Positions 48,358 to 57,246 of a DNA stretch of 64,000 bases are shown here, in pieces (positions within the stretch are counted from its first letter, which is position 1; each line of letters starts with the position of its first letter). The notes beneath the pieces were generated by a model that saw only the letters and a program-made list of their open reading frames with translations, ran no database searches and was not told the DNA's origin. The DNA is from Gammaproteobacteria bacterium (GTDB lineage: Bacteria; Pseudomonadota; Gammaproteobacteria; Enterobacterales; Alteromonadaceae). Both the position numbers and the translations under genes were made by a program. The stretch lies in the NCBI GenBank assembly GCA_018222985.1, contig JAAEZG010000003.1:62001-126000 (forward strand), written 5' to 3'.

Positions 48358-48369
48358 TTGGGCTTTAGC
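48343..48369. terminator. 11-bp palindrome over the overlapping ends of two convergent genes
   Basis: GCTAAAGCCCA and TGGGCTTTAGC pair perfectly around TTAAT. The hairpin contains the last codons and stops of both the M20 gene (plus) and the acyl-CoA ligase gene (minus). No T-tract follows on either strand, so it is a candidate bidirectional termination or mRNA 3'-end stabilising hairpin rather than a classic intrinsic terminator. Confidence 0.6.
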
Positions 48370-50003
48370 ATTTCACGAATCACTTTCTTATCAATTTTGC
48401 CAACGCTAGTACGTGGAATTTCATCCACAACTTTTACGGTGTCTGGCAAGTACCACTTTTCGATAAGGCCTTCGTCAATGTATTGCTGCATATGCGCGGC
48501 CACGGCATCGCGGTCTACTGACGCGCCAGCACGGGCGGTGACGATGGCATGTGGGCGCTCGCCCCACTCGTCGTCGGGCAGACCAACAACGGCGGCTAGC
48601 TCAATGTCAGGGTGTTTGCTGATTAGGTTTTCAATGTCGAGTGACGACACCCACTCGCCGCCAGTTTTAATGACGTCTTTAATACGGTCGCGAATTTGCA
48701 GCGTGTAAGTGCTATCAATGGTGCCCACGTCGCCGGTGTGCATCCAACCGTTAGCCCATAGCTCTTCGCTTTTTTCAGGTTCATTTAAGTAACCCTGCGT
48801 TAACCATGGTGTGCGTACCACCACTTCGCCCATCGCCTCGCCGTCATGCGGTAAGAAACGACCATTGCTGTCAATAATGCGCATATTCACAAACGGTACC
48901 GGGCGACCGGTTTTAATGCGTTCGGCCACTTGTTGGTCGTGCGTGAATTCATCAGCGTTTAACGGCATCCAGGTGGTGCTTAACAGCGGACAGGTTTCCG
49001 ACATGCCGTAACCCGTATAAATTTGAATACCGCGTTCAAGCGCTGCGCTGGCAAGGCCTGCCGTTAAAGCGCTACCACCAATAAGCACCTGCCAGCCACT
49101 AAAATCAATGGCTTTGGCTTTTTCACTGCTGAGCACCATTTGCAAAATAGTCGGTACGCAGTGCGAGAAAGTCACTTTTTCGGTCACAAACAATTTCAGC
49201 AGGGTTGCTGGCTCGTAACGACCTGGGTACACCTGTTTTAAGCCCATCATAGTGGCCACAAACGGCACACCCCATGCATGCACGTGGAACATTGGCGTAA
49301 TGGGCATGTACACACTGGAGGCTTGCATCAGCTGCATGTTGTCATTCATGGACGTGGTGGCGGCAAGTGCCATGGTGTGCAGCACTAATTGGCGGTGCGA
49401 GAAATACACGCCTTTCGGGTTGCCGGTGGTGCCCGTGGTGTAGAAGGTGGTGGCAATCGCATTTTCATCAAAATCGGGGAAATCAAACTCTGGCAACGCT
49501 CCACTTAGCAACGACTCATACTCACCAATAGTCTTTAACGGCGCTTCTGCTGGCGTATCGCTATCACTTAATTGCATATATTTTTCTACGGTAACCAGCT
49601 CATGTTTAACTTGGGCTAATAACGGCAGAAAATCGTCATGGGCCAATACCAATTTGTCTTCGGCATGGTTCATGGTGTAGACAATTTGCTCAGGTGCTAA
49701 GCGCACGTTCACGGTGTGTAGCACGGCACCAATCATAGGTATGGCGAAGAAGCACTCGAGATAACGTGGGGTGTCCCAATCGAGCACGGCCACCACGTCG
49801 CCTGCTTTCACGCCCGCTTCGGTAAGCACGTTAGCAAGCCGGCAAACTCGCTCATTAAACTCTTGGTAGCTATAACGCTTTCCGTTGTTGCCGCCAACAA
49901 TTTCGTTGTCGCCTGCGTAGCGCTGGCTAGACAACAGCAATTGTTTGATTAAAAGCGGATATTGGTACGCCTCTTCGGTTGGTTTAAGTAGTTTTACCGG
50001 CAT
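48354..50003 (-). CDS. Acyl-CoA synthetase (AlkK/fatty-acid--CoA ligase family)
   Basis: The protein has 549 residues. The AMP-binding motif is TFYTTGTTGNPKGVYFSHR. It also has GYGMSETCPLL and the hinge and C-terminal motifs GWMHTGDVG and DRIKDVIKTGGEW, with a final Lys in RTSVGKIDKK. The enzyme activates a carboxylic acid, most likely medium or long chain, via an acyl-AMP to acyl-CoA. The closest general resemblance is to AlkK-type ligases. No beta-oxidation genes are adjacent. Confidence 0.9.
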   Translation of the reverse strand: MPVKLLKPTEEAYQYPLLIKQLLLSSQRYAGDNEIVGGNNGKRYSYQEFNERVCRLANVLTEAGVKAGDVVAVLDWDTPRYLECFFAIPMIGAVLHTVNVRLAPEQIVYTMNHAEDKLVLAHDDFLPLLAQVKHELVTVEKYMQLSDSDTPAEAPLKTIGEYESLLSGALPEFDFPDFDENAIATTFYTTGTTGNPKGVYFSHRQLVLHTMALAATTSMNDNMQLMQASSVYMPITPMFHVHAWGVPFVATMMGLKQVYPGRYEPATLLKLFVTEKVTFSHCVPTILQMVLSSEKAKAIDFSGWQVLIGGSALTAGLASAALERGIQIYTGYGMSETCPLLSTTWMPLNADEFTHDQQVAERIKTGRPVPFVNMRIIDSNGRFLPHDGEAMGEVVVRTPWLTQGYLNEPEKSEELWANGWMHTGDVGTIDSTYTLQIRDRIKDVIKTGGEWVSSLDIENLISKHPDIELAAVVGLPDDEWGERPHAIVTARAGASVDRDAVAAHMQQYIDEGLIEKWYLPDTVKVVDEIPRTSVGKIDKKVIREMLKPN

Positions 50004-50039
50004 AATAAATCCTTGTTGTTCTGTATTTTTATTTGTTGG

Positions 50040-51563
50040 TTACCACTTACGGGCAACTTCATAAATATCCGTACGACGGTCTTTTAGGTTCGTTACCGAG
50101 CCTTCATGATGTAAATAACGTAGCTCGTCCAAGTTTAGATCGGAGAAAATAAGCTGCTCGGTGTTTGGCGTGGTCTCGGCCAAAATTGCATCATAAGGGA
50201 AGGCAAAGTCCGACGGGGAAAATACCGCTGACTGCGCATATTGCACATCTAAGCTTTCAACTTGCGGTAAGTTACCCACGCTGCCACAAGTGACGACATA
50301 ACATTCGTTTTCTACCGCACGGGCTTGAGCACAGTGGCGCACGCGTAAATAGGCGTTGCGCGTGTCGGTCCAAAACGGTACGAACAAGATCTCGAGGCCT
50401 TCGTCGGCCATTAGCCGGCCTAGCTCTGGAAATTCAACGTCATAACAAATCAAAATACCCACTTTACCGGCGTCGGTGTCAAACACCTGCACGTGGTCGC
50501 CGCCTTCAATAACCCAGTCGCGCTTTTCGTGCGGGGTAACATGAATTTTACGCTGCTCTTCAATGGTACCGTCGCGGCGGCACAAGTACGACACGTTATA
50601 AATCACGTCGTCTTCGTTCAGTGGCATAGAGCCGGTGATAATGTTGATGTTGTAGCTGACGGCCATTTGCGACATTTCGCGCTTAAAGCGCTCGGTAAAA
50701 CCAGCCAAAAAGCGAATCGCGTCTTTTTGTTGGCTTTGGTCGGTGAGGCCCATTAATGGCGCATTGAAAAACTCGGGAAATACCGCAAAATCACTTTGAT
50801 AGTTCGACATCGCGTCGACAAAGTACTCTACTTGGCGCAGCATTTCTTCGACCGAGTCAATTTCGCGCATTTGCCACTGCACAGCACCAATGCGTACGTT
50901 ACGAATGCGCGAGCCAAGAATGTTATCTGACGGTTCATACAAAAAGTTATCCCACTCAAGCAAGGTAGCAAAGCCAACCGAACGCTTGTCTTCGGGCAGG
51001 TATTTACCAAGCAAGCGCTTCACGGTGAAGTCGTTGGCTAACTGAAAGGTCAGAATGGGGTCGTATATTTCACGGCGGTGTACCGCTTCAATGTATTGGC
51101 CGGGAGTCATCTCGTCGGCATATTTGTGAAAGTTCACAATACGTCCGCCGGCTAAAATAGCCTTCAAATTCGACTGGCGGCATAGCTCTTTGCGGGCATC
51201 GTACAAACGGCGACCTAAGCGAAAACCGCGGTAGTCTGGGTGAATCAATACATCTAGCCCATAAATGGCATCACCCTTGCGGTCATTTAAAATATTCTCG
51301 CGGGCGTCCATTAAGTCGTCATAGGTATGCGGGTTACTAAAGCGGGCGTATTTCACTTTCACCGTCAGCGCCACGCCAACCAACTGGCCATTGTCTTCTA
51401 GACAAATTTGGCCCTCTGGAAATTCTTTAATTAATTTTTGAATGGTGTGCTCGCCCCAAGCCCCGCCAATATCGGGGTAAACCTTGTCCATCAAGGCTTT
51501 TAGTTGCGGGTAATCGTCGGTGCGAAGATTACGTAACTGTAAATGCAGATCATCCGGGCTCAT
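50040..51563 (-). CDS. GNAT acetyltransferase - carbon-nitrogen hydrolase fusion protein
   Basis: The protein has 507 residues from the ATG at 51563, which has AAGGA 5 bases upstream. The N-terminal GNAT domain (about 1-200) includes DVLIHPDYRGFRLGRRLYDA, the acetyl-CoA loop. The C-terminal nitrilase-superfamily domain (about 215-500) has the catalytic triad Glu in FAVFPEFFNAP, Lys in QRKIHVTPHE and Cys in GILICYDVEFPELGR. Such fusions are known in bacteria, but the substrate pair is not established to my knowledge. A linked acylation and amide-hydrolysis step is the natural guess. Confidence 0.9.
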   Translation of the reverse strand: MSPDDLHLQLRNLRTDDYPQLKALMDKVYPDIGGAWGEHTIQKLIKEFPEGQICLEDNGQLVGVALTVKVKYARFSNPHTYDDLMDARENILNDRKGDAIYGLDVLIHPDYRGFRLGRRLYDARKELCRQSNLKAILAGGRIVNFHKYADEMTPGQYIEAVHRREIYDPILTFQLANDFTVKRLLGKYLPEDKRSVGFATLLEWDNFLYEPSDNILGSRIRNVRIGAVQWQMREIDSVEEMLRQVEYFVDAMSNYQSDFAVFPEFFNAPLMGLTDQSQQKDAIRFLAGFTERFKREMSQMAVSYNINIITGSMPLNEDDVIYNVSYLCRRDGTIEEQRKIHVTPHEKRDWVIEGGDHVQVFDTDAGKVGILICYDVEFPELGRLMADEGLEILFVPFWTDTRNAYLRVRHCAQARAVENECYVVTCGSVGNLPQVESLDVQYAQSAVFSPSDFAFPYDAILAETTPNTEQLIFSDLNLDELRYLHHEGSVTNLKDRRTDIYEVARKW

Positions 51564-51697
51564 AGACATCCTTTGTGCTTCTGTGTACAACTTGAGTTAA
51601 GGGCTTTATTTAAAGTAAGCGTTCTGCGCGGCGCTTGCAACGTCAACATAAGACATATAAACTTCTGGACGTCTAAATATAACAAGCAAGGAATTTT

Positions 51698-53023
51698 ATG
51701 ACTCAATCAGCCAGTGCCAAGGCGCTTCTGCCGCTTGGTTTGTTTCTTACGCTGTTTCTAGGAACCGGGATCTACTTTCAGCTATCCGGGGTCGACTATG
51801 CGTTTTATCAACTTGCCAGCCCCGTGGCTATTTTACCGGCCATTATTTTGGGCGTACTGCTAAGCAAGCAGGCCTTTGAAGAGCGAATCGATACTTTTGT
51901 GGCCGGCGTTGGCGAGCGCAATATTGTCACCATGTGCATGATTTACCTGCTTGCCGGGGCGTTCTCGACAGTTGCCGCGGCAACGGGCGGTGTTGATGCT
52001 ATGGTGGCGTTGGGTTTGAATGTCATACCCCCGCAGTTTTTACTGCCAGGCTTGTTTATTATCGCCGCCGTGGTTTCCACCGCCATGGGCACGTCAATGG
52101 GCACCTTGGCCGCATTAGCGCCGGTGGCACTAGGTTTAGGCCAAGCGGCTGAAATCGACCTCGCCCTGCTGGCGGGTGTACTGGTTAGTGGCGCCATGTT
52201 TGGTGACAACTTGTCATTTATTTCAGATACCACCATTGCCGCAACGCGCACGCAGGGTTGCGATATGAGCGACAAGTTTAAAGCCAACTTGAAAATTGCT
52301 CTACCAGCCGCAGCGATTACATTAATTTGGCTATTTACTTATGATACCGGCGCGGTACCGCCTAAAATTCCTGAAGCTAACTTATGGTTAAGCCTGCCGT
52401 ACTTCTTCATTATTGTATTGGCGGTTATGGGCTTGAACGTATTCGCGGTGCTTACGCTGGGTATTATTTTAGCGGCAGCCTTTGGCATGGTCACCGTAGG
52501 CTATGAGTGGGTGGCATTTAGCAAAGACATCTACGAAGGCTTTACCAGCATGCAAGAAATTTTCTTGCTGTCATTACTTATTGGTGGCTTGTCGGCGCTT
52601 ATTCGCCAGCAAGGCGGCTTGGCTTTCTTGGCCAACACAGTCGCTGGGGCAACCAAGCGTTTATTTAAGCACAAACAGCAGCGCGCAGCATTTGGTGTGG
52701 CGGCTTTAACCGGCTTAACCAACTTTGCCGTGGCTAACAACACGGTGACAATTTTGCTCTCTGGCGAGGTGAGTAAACAGCTGGCTGAAGACGGTAACTT
52801 GGCGCCGCGTCAAAGCGCCAGTCTGCTCGATATTTTTGCCTGTGTAGTACAAGGGGCGCTCCCCTATGGGGCGCAGGCATTACTTATGGGCGCTAGCTTC
52901 GGCTTATCGCCGCTAGATGTCAGTATTCACACAGGGTACTGTTTTATTTTGGCAGGGGTGGCCATTGCCATGATCATCTGGCGCAAGCCGCTAGAGGCTC
53001 GCACCAGCGAAGCAACAGCTTAG
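51698..53023 (+). CDS. NhaC-family Na+/H+ antiporter
   Basis: The protein has 441 residues and about eleven membrane helices. The conserved [25 protein letters not shown] (in part) with its acidic residues, and the [14 protein letters not shown] helix, are typical of NhaC and related antiporters. It would exchange Na+ for H+ at the inner membrane, consistent with a marine or salt habitat. AAGGAATTTT precedes the ATG. It overlaps the convergent ridA by 4 bases. Confidence 0.87.
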   Translation: MTQSASAKALLPLGLFLTLFLGTGIYFQLSGVDYAFYQLASPVAILPAIILGVLLSKQAFEERIDTFVAGVGERNIVTMCMIYLLAGAFSTVAAATGGVDAMVALGLNVIPPQFLLPGLFIIAAVVSTAMGTSMGTLAALAPVALGLGQAAEIDLALLAGVLVSGAMFGDNLSFISDTTIAATRTQGCDMSDKFKANLKIALPAAAITLIWLFTYDTGAVPPKIPEANLWLSLPYFFIIVLAVMGLNVFAVLTLGIILAAAFGMVTVGYEWVAFSKDIYEGFTSMQEIFLLSLLIGGLSALIRQQGGLAFLANTVAGATKRLFKHKQQRAAFGVAALTGLTNFAVANNTVTILLSGEVSKQLAEDGNLAPRQSASLLDIFACVVQGALPYGAQALLMGASFGLSPLDVSIHTGYCFILAGVAIAMIIWRKPLEARTSEATA

Positions 53024-53412
53024 TTGGTGCTTGGCAGCTCCATCACACCATCAATTTCAATTTGCGCGCCCTTTGGCAAGGCTTTTACGCCAATTGCGGC
53101 GCGCGCTGGGTATGGCGTACGGAAAAACTCCGCCATGACTTCGTTCACCACAGGGAAGTTACCCAAATCAGTTAAGTAAATTTGCACTTTGATCATGTCT
53201 TGCAATTCGCCGCCTGCAGCTTCACATACCGCGCTTAAATTTTTAAATACTTGCACGGCTTGCGCACGAAACTCTTCGCTCACAAATTCCATGGTTTCTG
53301 GTACCAAAGGAATTTGACCAGACAAATAAACAGTGGTGCCAATTTTTACCGCTTGTGAATAAGTGCCAATAGCGGCTGGAGCTTTTTCTGTGCTAATGAT
53401 GACTTTTGACAT
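53020..53412 (-). CDS. ridA: 2-iminobutanoate/2-iminopropanoate deaminase
   Basis: The protein has 130 residues. RidA hydrolyses reactive enamines and imines released by PLP enzymes such as IlvA. The signatures are [16 protein letters not shown] at the N-terminus, [11 protein letters not shown], and the arginine that binds the carboxylate in [10 protein letters not shown]. It follows spoT by 16 bases and is probably in the gmk-rpoZ-spoT operon. Confidence 0.95.
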   Translation of the reverse strand: MSKVIISTEKAPAAIGTYSQAVKIGTTVYLSGQIPLVPETMEFVSEEFRAQAVQVFKNLSAVCEAAGGELQDMIKVQIYLTDLGNFPVVNEVMAEFFRTPYPARAAIGVKALPKGAQIEIDGVMELPSTN

Positions 53413-53428
53413 AATGAATTCCTAGAAA

Positions 53429-55543
53429 TTACTTCCTTAGTCGCCAAACGCGCTGCACATTCGGCATTTTGCGAATGTGACGAATAACATCGGCGAGTTG
53501 TTTCCTGTCACGCACACTCAGTGCGATATCAATGTAATAAATACTGGCGTCAATCTCTTCGGTTTTCAGGCCATGAATATTACAGCCGGTTGAAGAAATT
53601 GAGGCCGTTAATTTCGCCAAAGCGCCTTGGTGGTTTTCAATTTCCACGCGCACTTCGGTGGTAAATTCTGCGTCGGTATTGGCTTCCCATTGTACAGGGA
53701 AATAACGGCCGGGTTCGTCTTCGTAACCACGTACGTTCTTACACTCTTTGCGGTGTACCACTAAACCTTTACCTGGGCTAACGTGGGCAATAATGTCGTC
53801 GCCCGGAATTGGCCGACAACACTTAGCAAAACTCACCAATAAACCTTCGGCGCCACGAATGGCTAACGTGCTCTTCGGTGCGTTTGCTGCTTGTTCGTCT
53901 TTAATTTGGGCTAGCTCGCCTAATAACCGTTTGGCAATAGCCACCGACATTAAATTACCGAGACCAATTTCACGCAATAGCGTAGGTACGTCTTCTACTT
54001 TGACTTCTTTGAGCACACGCTTAAAGTCAGCCGTTGGTATATCGTCGTAATTAATCGGCCCTAAAGCCGCGCGCAATAAACGCTCACCTAAATGTTCCGC
54101 TTCGCGCGTTTCTTGGCCCTTTAAGTACTGGCGTATTTTCGCGCGTGCTTTACCGGTTACCGCAAAATTCAGCCAAGCGATATTCGGGCGTGAGCCCGGT
54201 GCGGTTTTAATTTCAACGGTTTGCCCCGTTTCTAATGGCTTCGACAACGACGACACGCGGTGATTGACTCGCGCGCCAATACAGGTGTTGCCAATATCCG
54301 TATGCACGGCGTAGGCAAAATCAACCGGCGTTGCACCTTGCGGCAATTCAATAATGCGCCCTTCTGGGGTGAACACGTAAATTTCTTCTGGGAACAGTTC
54401 TGACTTCACGTTTTCAATGAATTCAAAGGCATTACCGGTGCTTTGCTGCAACTCAAGCAAACTTTGCATCCAGCGACGGGCGCGCACTTGCGCGGTGGTG
54501 CCGGAACTGTCATCGGCTTTATACAGCCAATGCGCCGCAACCCCTCGGTCGGCCATCAAGTTCATTTCTTCGGTACGAATTTGCACTTCAACCGGTATGC
54601 CATGCGGGCCTTTCAGCGACGTATGCAATGACTGGTAACCGTTTGACTTAGGAATCGCAATATAGTCTTTGAAGCGGGTTTCAATTGGTTTGTACAAATT
54701 ATGCAAGGCGCCAAGTACGCGGTAACAGGTGTCTAGTTCATCCACGATCACCCGAAATGCGTATATATCCATCACCTGTTCGAAGCGTAATTCTTTGTGC
54801 TTCATTTTTTGGTAAATACTGTACAAGTGCTTTTCGCGGCCAATCACGCGGGCTTTAATGCCAACATCGTGCAATCGCTTTTCAATTTCTTGCTGCACTC
54901 GCTCAACCAGCTCGCGACGGTTGCCGCGCGCGCGCTTCACTTCAGACTCAAGTAACTTCGCTCGCCACGGGTGCAGGGCATGGAAACCAAGCAGTTCCAA
55001 CTCGTTCTTTATGTCATGAATACCTAAGCGGTGCGCCAACGGTGCATAAATTTCGAGCGTCTCGCGCGCAATGCGGCGTTTTTTATCGGGCCGCAAATGA
55101 CTAATGGTGCGCATGTTATGCGTGCGGTCGGCTAATTTAATAAGAATAACACGAATATCCTGTACCATCGCCATAATCATTTTGCGATAGTTTTCGGTTT
55201 GCAGTTCTTCTTTGGAATTAAATTGCAGTTTGTCGAGTTTCGACACGCCTTCCACCAACTCGGCTACGGTAGAGCCAAATTGTTCAGCGAGATCTTCTTG
55301 GGTGTATTCGGTGTCTTCAATCACATCATGCAGCAAGGCTGCCATGATGGTTTCATGATCAAGGCGCATGTCGGCCAGCAAGCCGGCGACAGCAACAGGG
55401 TGGGTAATATAGGGTTCGCCGCTATGGCGCTTTTGATGTTTGTGGCCATCGGCGGCCAATTTGAAGGCCGCAGCAGCTCGCTCCACCTGTTCGGGTGGCA
55501 AATACTCAGCTAGCTGTTGCCGAAGGCCTTCAAACAAATACAC
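53429..55543 (-). CDS. spoT: Bifunctional (p)ppGpp synthetase/hydrolase
   Basis: The protein has 704 residues (E. coli SpoT 702). The N-terminal HD hydrolase is intact (ALLHDVIEDTEY), as is the synthetase domain (DIYAFRVIVDELDTCYRVLG). A TGS domain (VFTPEGRIIELPQGATPVDFA) and a C-terminal ACT domain (VEIENHQGALAKL) follow. It controls (p)ppGpp level in response to starvation. The start is GTG, 5 bases after the rpoZ stop. Confidence 0.96.
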   Translation of the reverse strand: MYLFEGLRQQLAEYLPPEQVERAAAAFKLAADGHKHQKRHSGEPYITHPVAVAGLLADMRLDHETIMAALLHDVIEDTEYTQEDLAEQFGSTVAELVEGVSKLDKLQFNSKEELQTENYRKMIMAMVQDIRVILIKLADRTHNMRTISHLRPDKKRRIARETLEIYAPLAHRLGIHDIKNELELLGFHALHPWRAKLLESEVKRARGNRRELVERVQQEIEKRLHDVGIKARVIGREKHLYSIYQKMKHKELRFEQVMDIYAFRVIVDELDTCYRVLGALHNLYKPIETRFKDYIAIPKSNGYQSLHTSLKGPHGIPVEVQIRTEEMNLMADRGVAAHWLYKADDSSGTTAQVRARRWMQSLLELQQSTGNAFEFIENVKSELFPEEIYVFTPEGRIIELPQGATPVDFAYAVHTDIGNTCIGARVNHRVSSLSKPLETGQTVEIKTAPGSRPNIAWLNFAVTGKARAKIRQYLKGQETREAEHLGERLLRAALGPINYDDIPTADFKRVLKEVKVEDVPTLLREIGLGNLMSVAIAKRLLGELAQIKDEQAANAPKSTLAIRGAEGLLVSFAKCCRPIPGDDIIAHVSPGKGLVVHRKECKNVRGYEDEPGRYFPVQWEANTDAEFTTEVRVEIENHQGALAKLTASISSTGCNIHGLKTEEIDASIYYIDIALSVRDRKQLADVIRHIRKMPNVQRVWRLRK

Positions 55544-55548
55544 CCGAT

Positions 55549-55824
55549 TTACTCAAGCCCACGAATTGCGTCAACAGCCGCCATTTCTTCAGCGTCTCTT
55601 TGCGCCATTTCAGTACGCTCTTCAGCGTCAAGACGCTTCGCATCAATGTGGCCACCTTCAATTTCGCGTAAAGCGACAACGGTTGCCTTTTCATTGTTTT
55701 TCCAAGGCACCAATGAATCTTTACCTTGCGTGGCCAATTGACGAGCACGACGTGCTGCAACAAGCACTAAATCAAAACGGTTGCCGATACGATCAACAGC
55801 ATCTTCTACGGTTACGCGAGCCAT
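55549..55824 (-). CDS. rpoZ: RNA polymerase omega subunit
   Basis: The protein has 91 residues (E. coli 91). It starts [20 protein letters not shown], the conserved omega N-terminus, and continues [13 protein letters not shown]. Omega helps beta' fold and forms a ppGpp site on RNA polymerase, which fits its linkage to spoT. The ATG at 55824 is chosen over one 21 bases upstream by family alignment. Confidence 0.96.
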   Translation of the reverse strand: MARVTVEDAVDRIGNRFDLVLVAARRARQLATQGKDSLVPWKNNEKATVVALREIEGGHIDAKRLDAEERTEMAQRDAEEMAAVDAIRGLE

Positions 55825-55868
55825 GTTTACTCCAACTATGTGCAAAACGGGTCAGGAATTATACGGAT

Positions 55869-56510
55869 TTACCCGTCATTCGCCAAGAGATCTTTGATTT
55901 TTGCGGCGTGCCGCACTTGTTGTAATCCTACCTTAAGGCGCTGGGCAAACACAATATGCTCTAGTTGAGCCAAGGTTTGCTCAAATTTATCGTTCACCAG
56001 CAGGTAGTTAAACTCATGATAATGCGACATTTCGGCTTGCGCTTTAGCCATGCGACTGGCGATTACTTCTTCGCTGTCTTGGCCGCGCGCACGCAAACGT
56101 TGCTCTAAAGCCTCAAGGCTTGGCGGTACAATAAAAATTGACTGAGTTTGTGGGTTAGCTTCGCGTACTTGGCGCGCGCCTTGCCAATCTATGTCTAAAA
56201 ATACGTCTATGCCCTGCGCAAGTGTTTGCTCAATGTAAACGCGTGAGGTGCCATAGTAGTTACCAAACACGTGGGCCCACTCATAAAACTCGTTGTTTTC
56301 AATTTTTGCTTTAAATTCAGCTTCGCTTAAAAAGTGATAATGCACACCATCAACTTCACCTGGGCGCGGGGCGCGGGTGGTACAAGAAACCGACACTTGC
56401 ATGCTGTCATTGCTATGGCGCTCAAGCAAAGCTCGGATTAAACTGGACTTACCGGCCCCACTGGGCGCGGCCAAAATAAATAAATTGCCACTGGCGATTG
56501 GTGCTGTCAT
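55869..56510 (-). CDS. gmk: Guanylate kinase
   Basis: The protein has 213 residues. The P-loop is [12 protein letters not shown] (about 14-25), with the GMP-binding region [19 protein letters not shown] and the lid after it. It phosphorylates GMP to GDP with ATP. It is the first gene of the gmk-rpoZ-spoT-ridA group. The region upstream to lemA (127 bases) holds only presumed promoters. Confidence 0.97.
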   Translation of the reverse strand: MTAPIASGNLFILAAPSGAGKSSLIRALLERHSNDSMQVSVSCTTRAPRPGEVDGVHYHFLSEAEFKAKIENNEFYEWAHVFGNYYGTSRVYIEQTLAQGIDVFLDIDWQGARQVREANPQTQSIFIVPPSLEALEQRLRARGQDSEEVIASRMAKAQAEMSHYHEFNYLLVNDKFEQTLAQLEHIVFAQRLKVGLQQVRHAAKIKDLLANDG

Positions 56511-56637
56511 GAATGCTTACATTGATTGGCTTGCTAATAACGGGCAAGCATAGCATGTTGAACAACTAAATAACTAGATCGAATACGCCATACCGGCTTT
56601 CAGCACACTAGAAACAGAACACTCATGGAGAAACGCG

Positions 56638-57231
56638 ATGACTACCAGCTGGATTATTATCATTGTTATTGCCGTATTGTTTGTTTATTTAATCAGTATT
56701 TACAACAAACTGGTTCGTTTACGGAATCAATTTCAGAATGCTTTTGCGCAAATTGAGGTTCAGCTAAAACGCCGCTATGACCTCATTCCCAACTTGGTAG
56801 AAACCGCTAAAGCCTACTTAAAACACGAGCGCGAAACCCTTGAAGCTGTTATTGCGGCACGTAATCAAGCTGCCGCCGCACTACCTGCTGCCGCACAAGA
56901 CCCAACAAATGCTGGCGCCATGCAACAACTAGGCGGTGCTGAGTCTGCTTTAGGTAGCGCGCTGGGCCGTTTAAATGTGGTTATGGAAGCCTACCCAGAC
57001 TTAAAAGGTAACCAAAACATGATGCAGGTAAGCGAAGAGCTCACCAGCACCGAGAACCGCGTGGCGTTTTCACGCCAAGCATTCAACGACGCAGTCATGA
57101 CCTACAACACGTATAAGCAGTCGTTCCCACCGGTAATGTTTGCGAGCTTTTTTGGTCACAGCAAAGACGCTTCATTGCTGGAATTTGCCGACAGCGCTGA
57201 AATTCAGGCAGCTCCGAAAGTTAATTTTTAA
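56638..57231 (+). CDS. LemA family membrane protein
   Basis: The protein has 197 residues. One N-terminal membrane helix (about 4-21) is followed by the coiled helical LemA domain with NKLVRLRNQFQNAFAQIEVQ and LKRRYDLIPNLVETAK. The function is not firmly known. Its genes commonly sit beside HtpX-type M48 peptidases, as here, and a role in envelope protein quality control is inferred. GGAG precedes the ATG. Confidence 0.93.
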   Translation: MTTSWIIIIVIAVLFVYLISIYNKLVRLRNQFQNAFAQIEVQLKRRYDLIPNLVETAKAYLKHERETLEAVIAARNQAAAALPAAAQDPTNAGAMQQLGGAESALGSALGRLNVVMEAYPDLKGNQNMMQVSEELTSTENRVAFSRQAFNDAVMTYNTYKQSFPPVMFASFFGHSKDASLLEFADSAEIQAAPKVNF

Positions 57232-57246
57232 TGCAGGTTAACAACC

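Noticed and set aside
45767-53023. The variable segment as a mobile element or genomic island
   Set aside because: No integrase, transposase, tRNA target or flanking direct repeats were seen; it is better described as a variable interval.
56529-56549. Inverted repeat GCTTGC/GCAAGC between gmk and lemA
   Set aside because: Six base pairs with a 9-base spacer is expected by chance at this density, and nothing else supports an operator.
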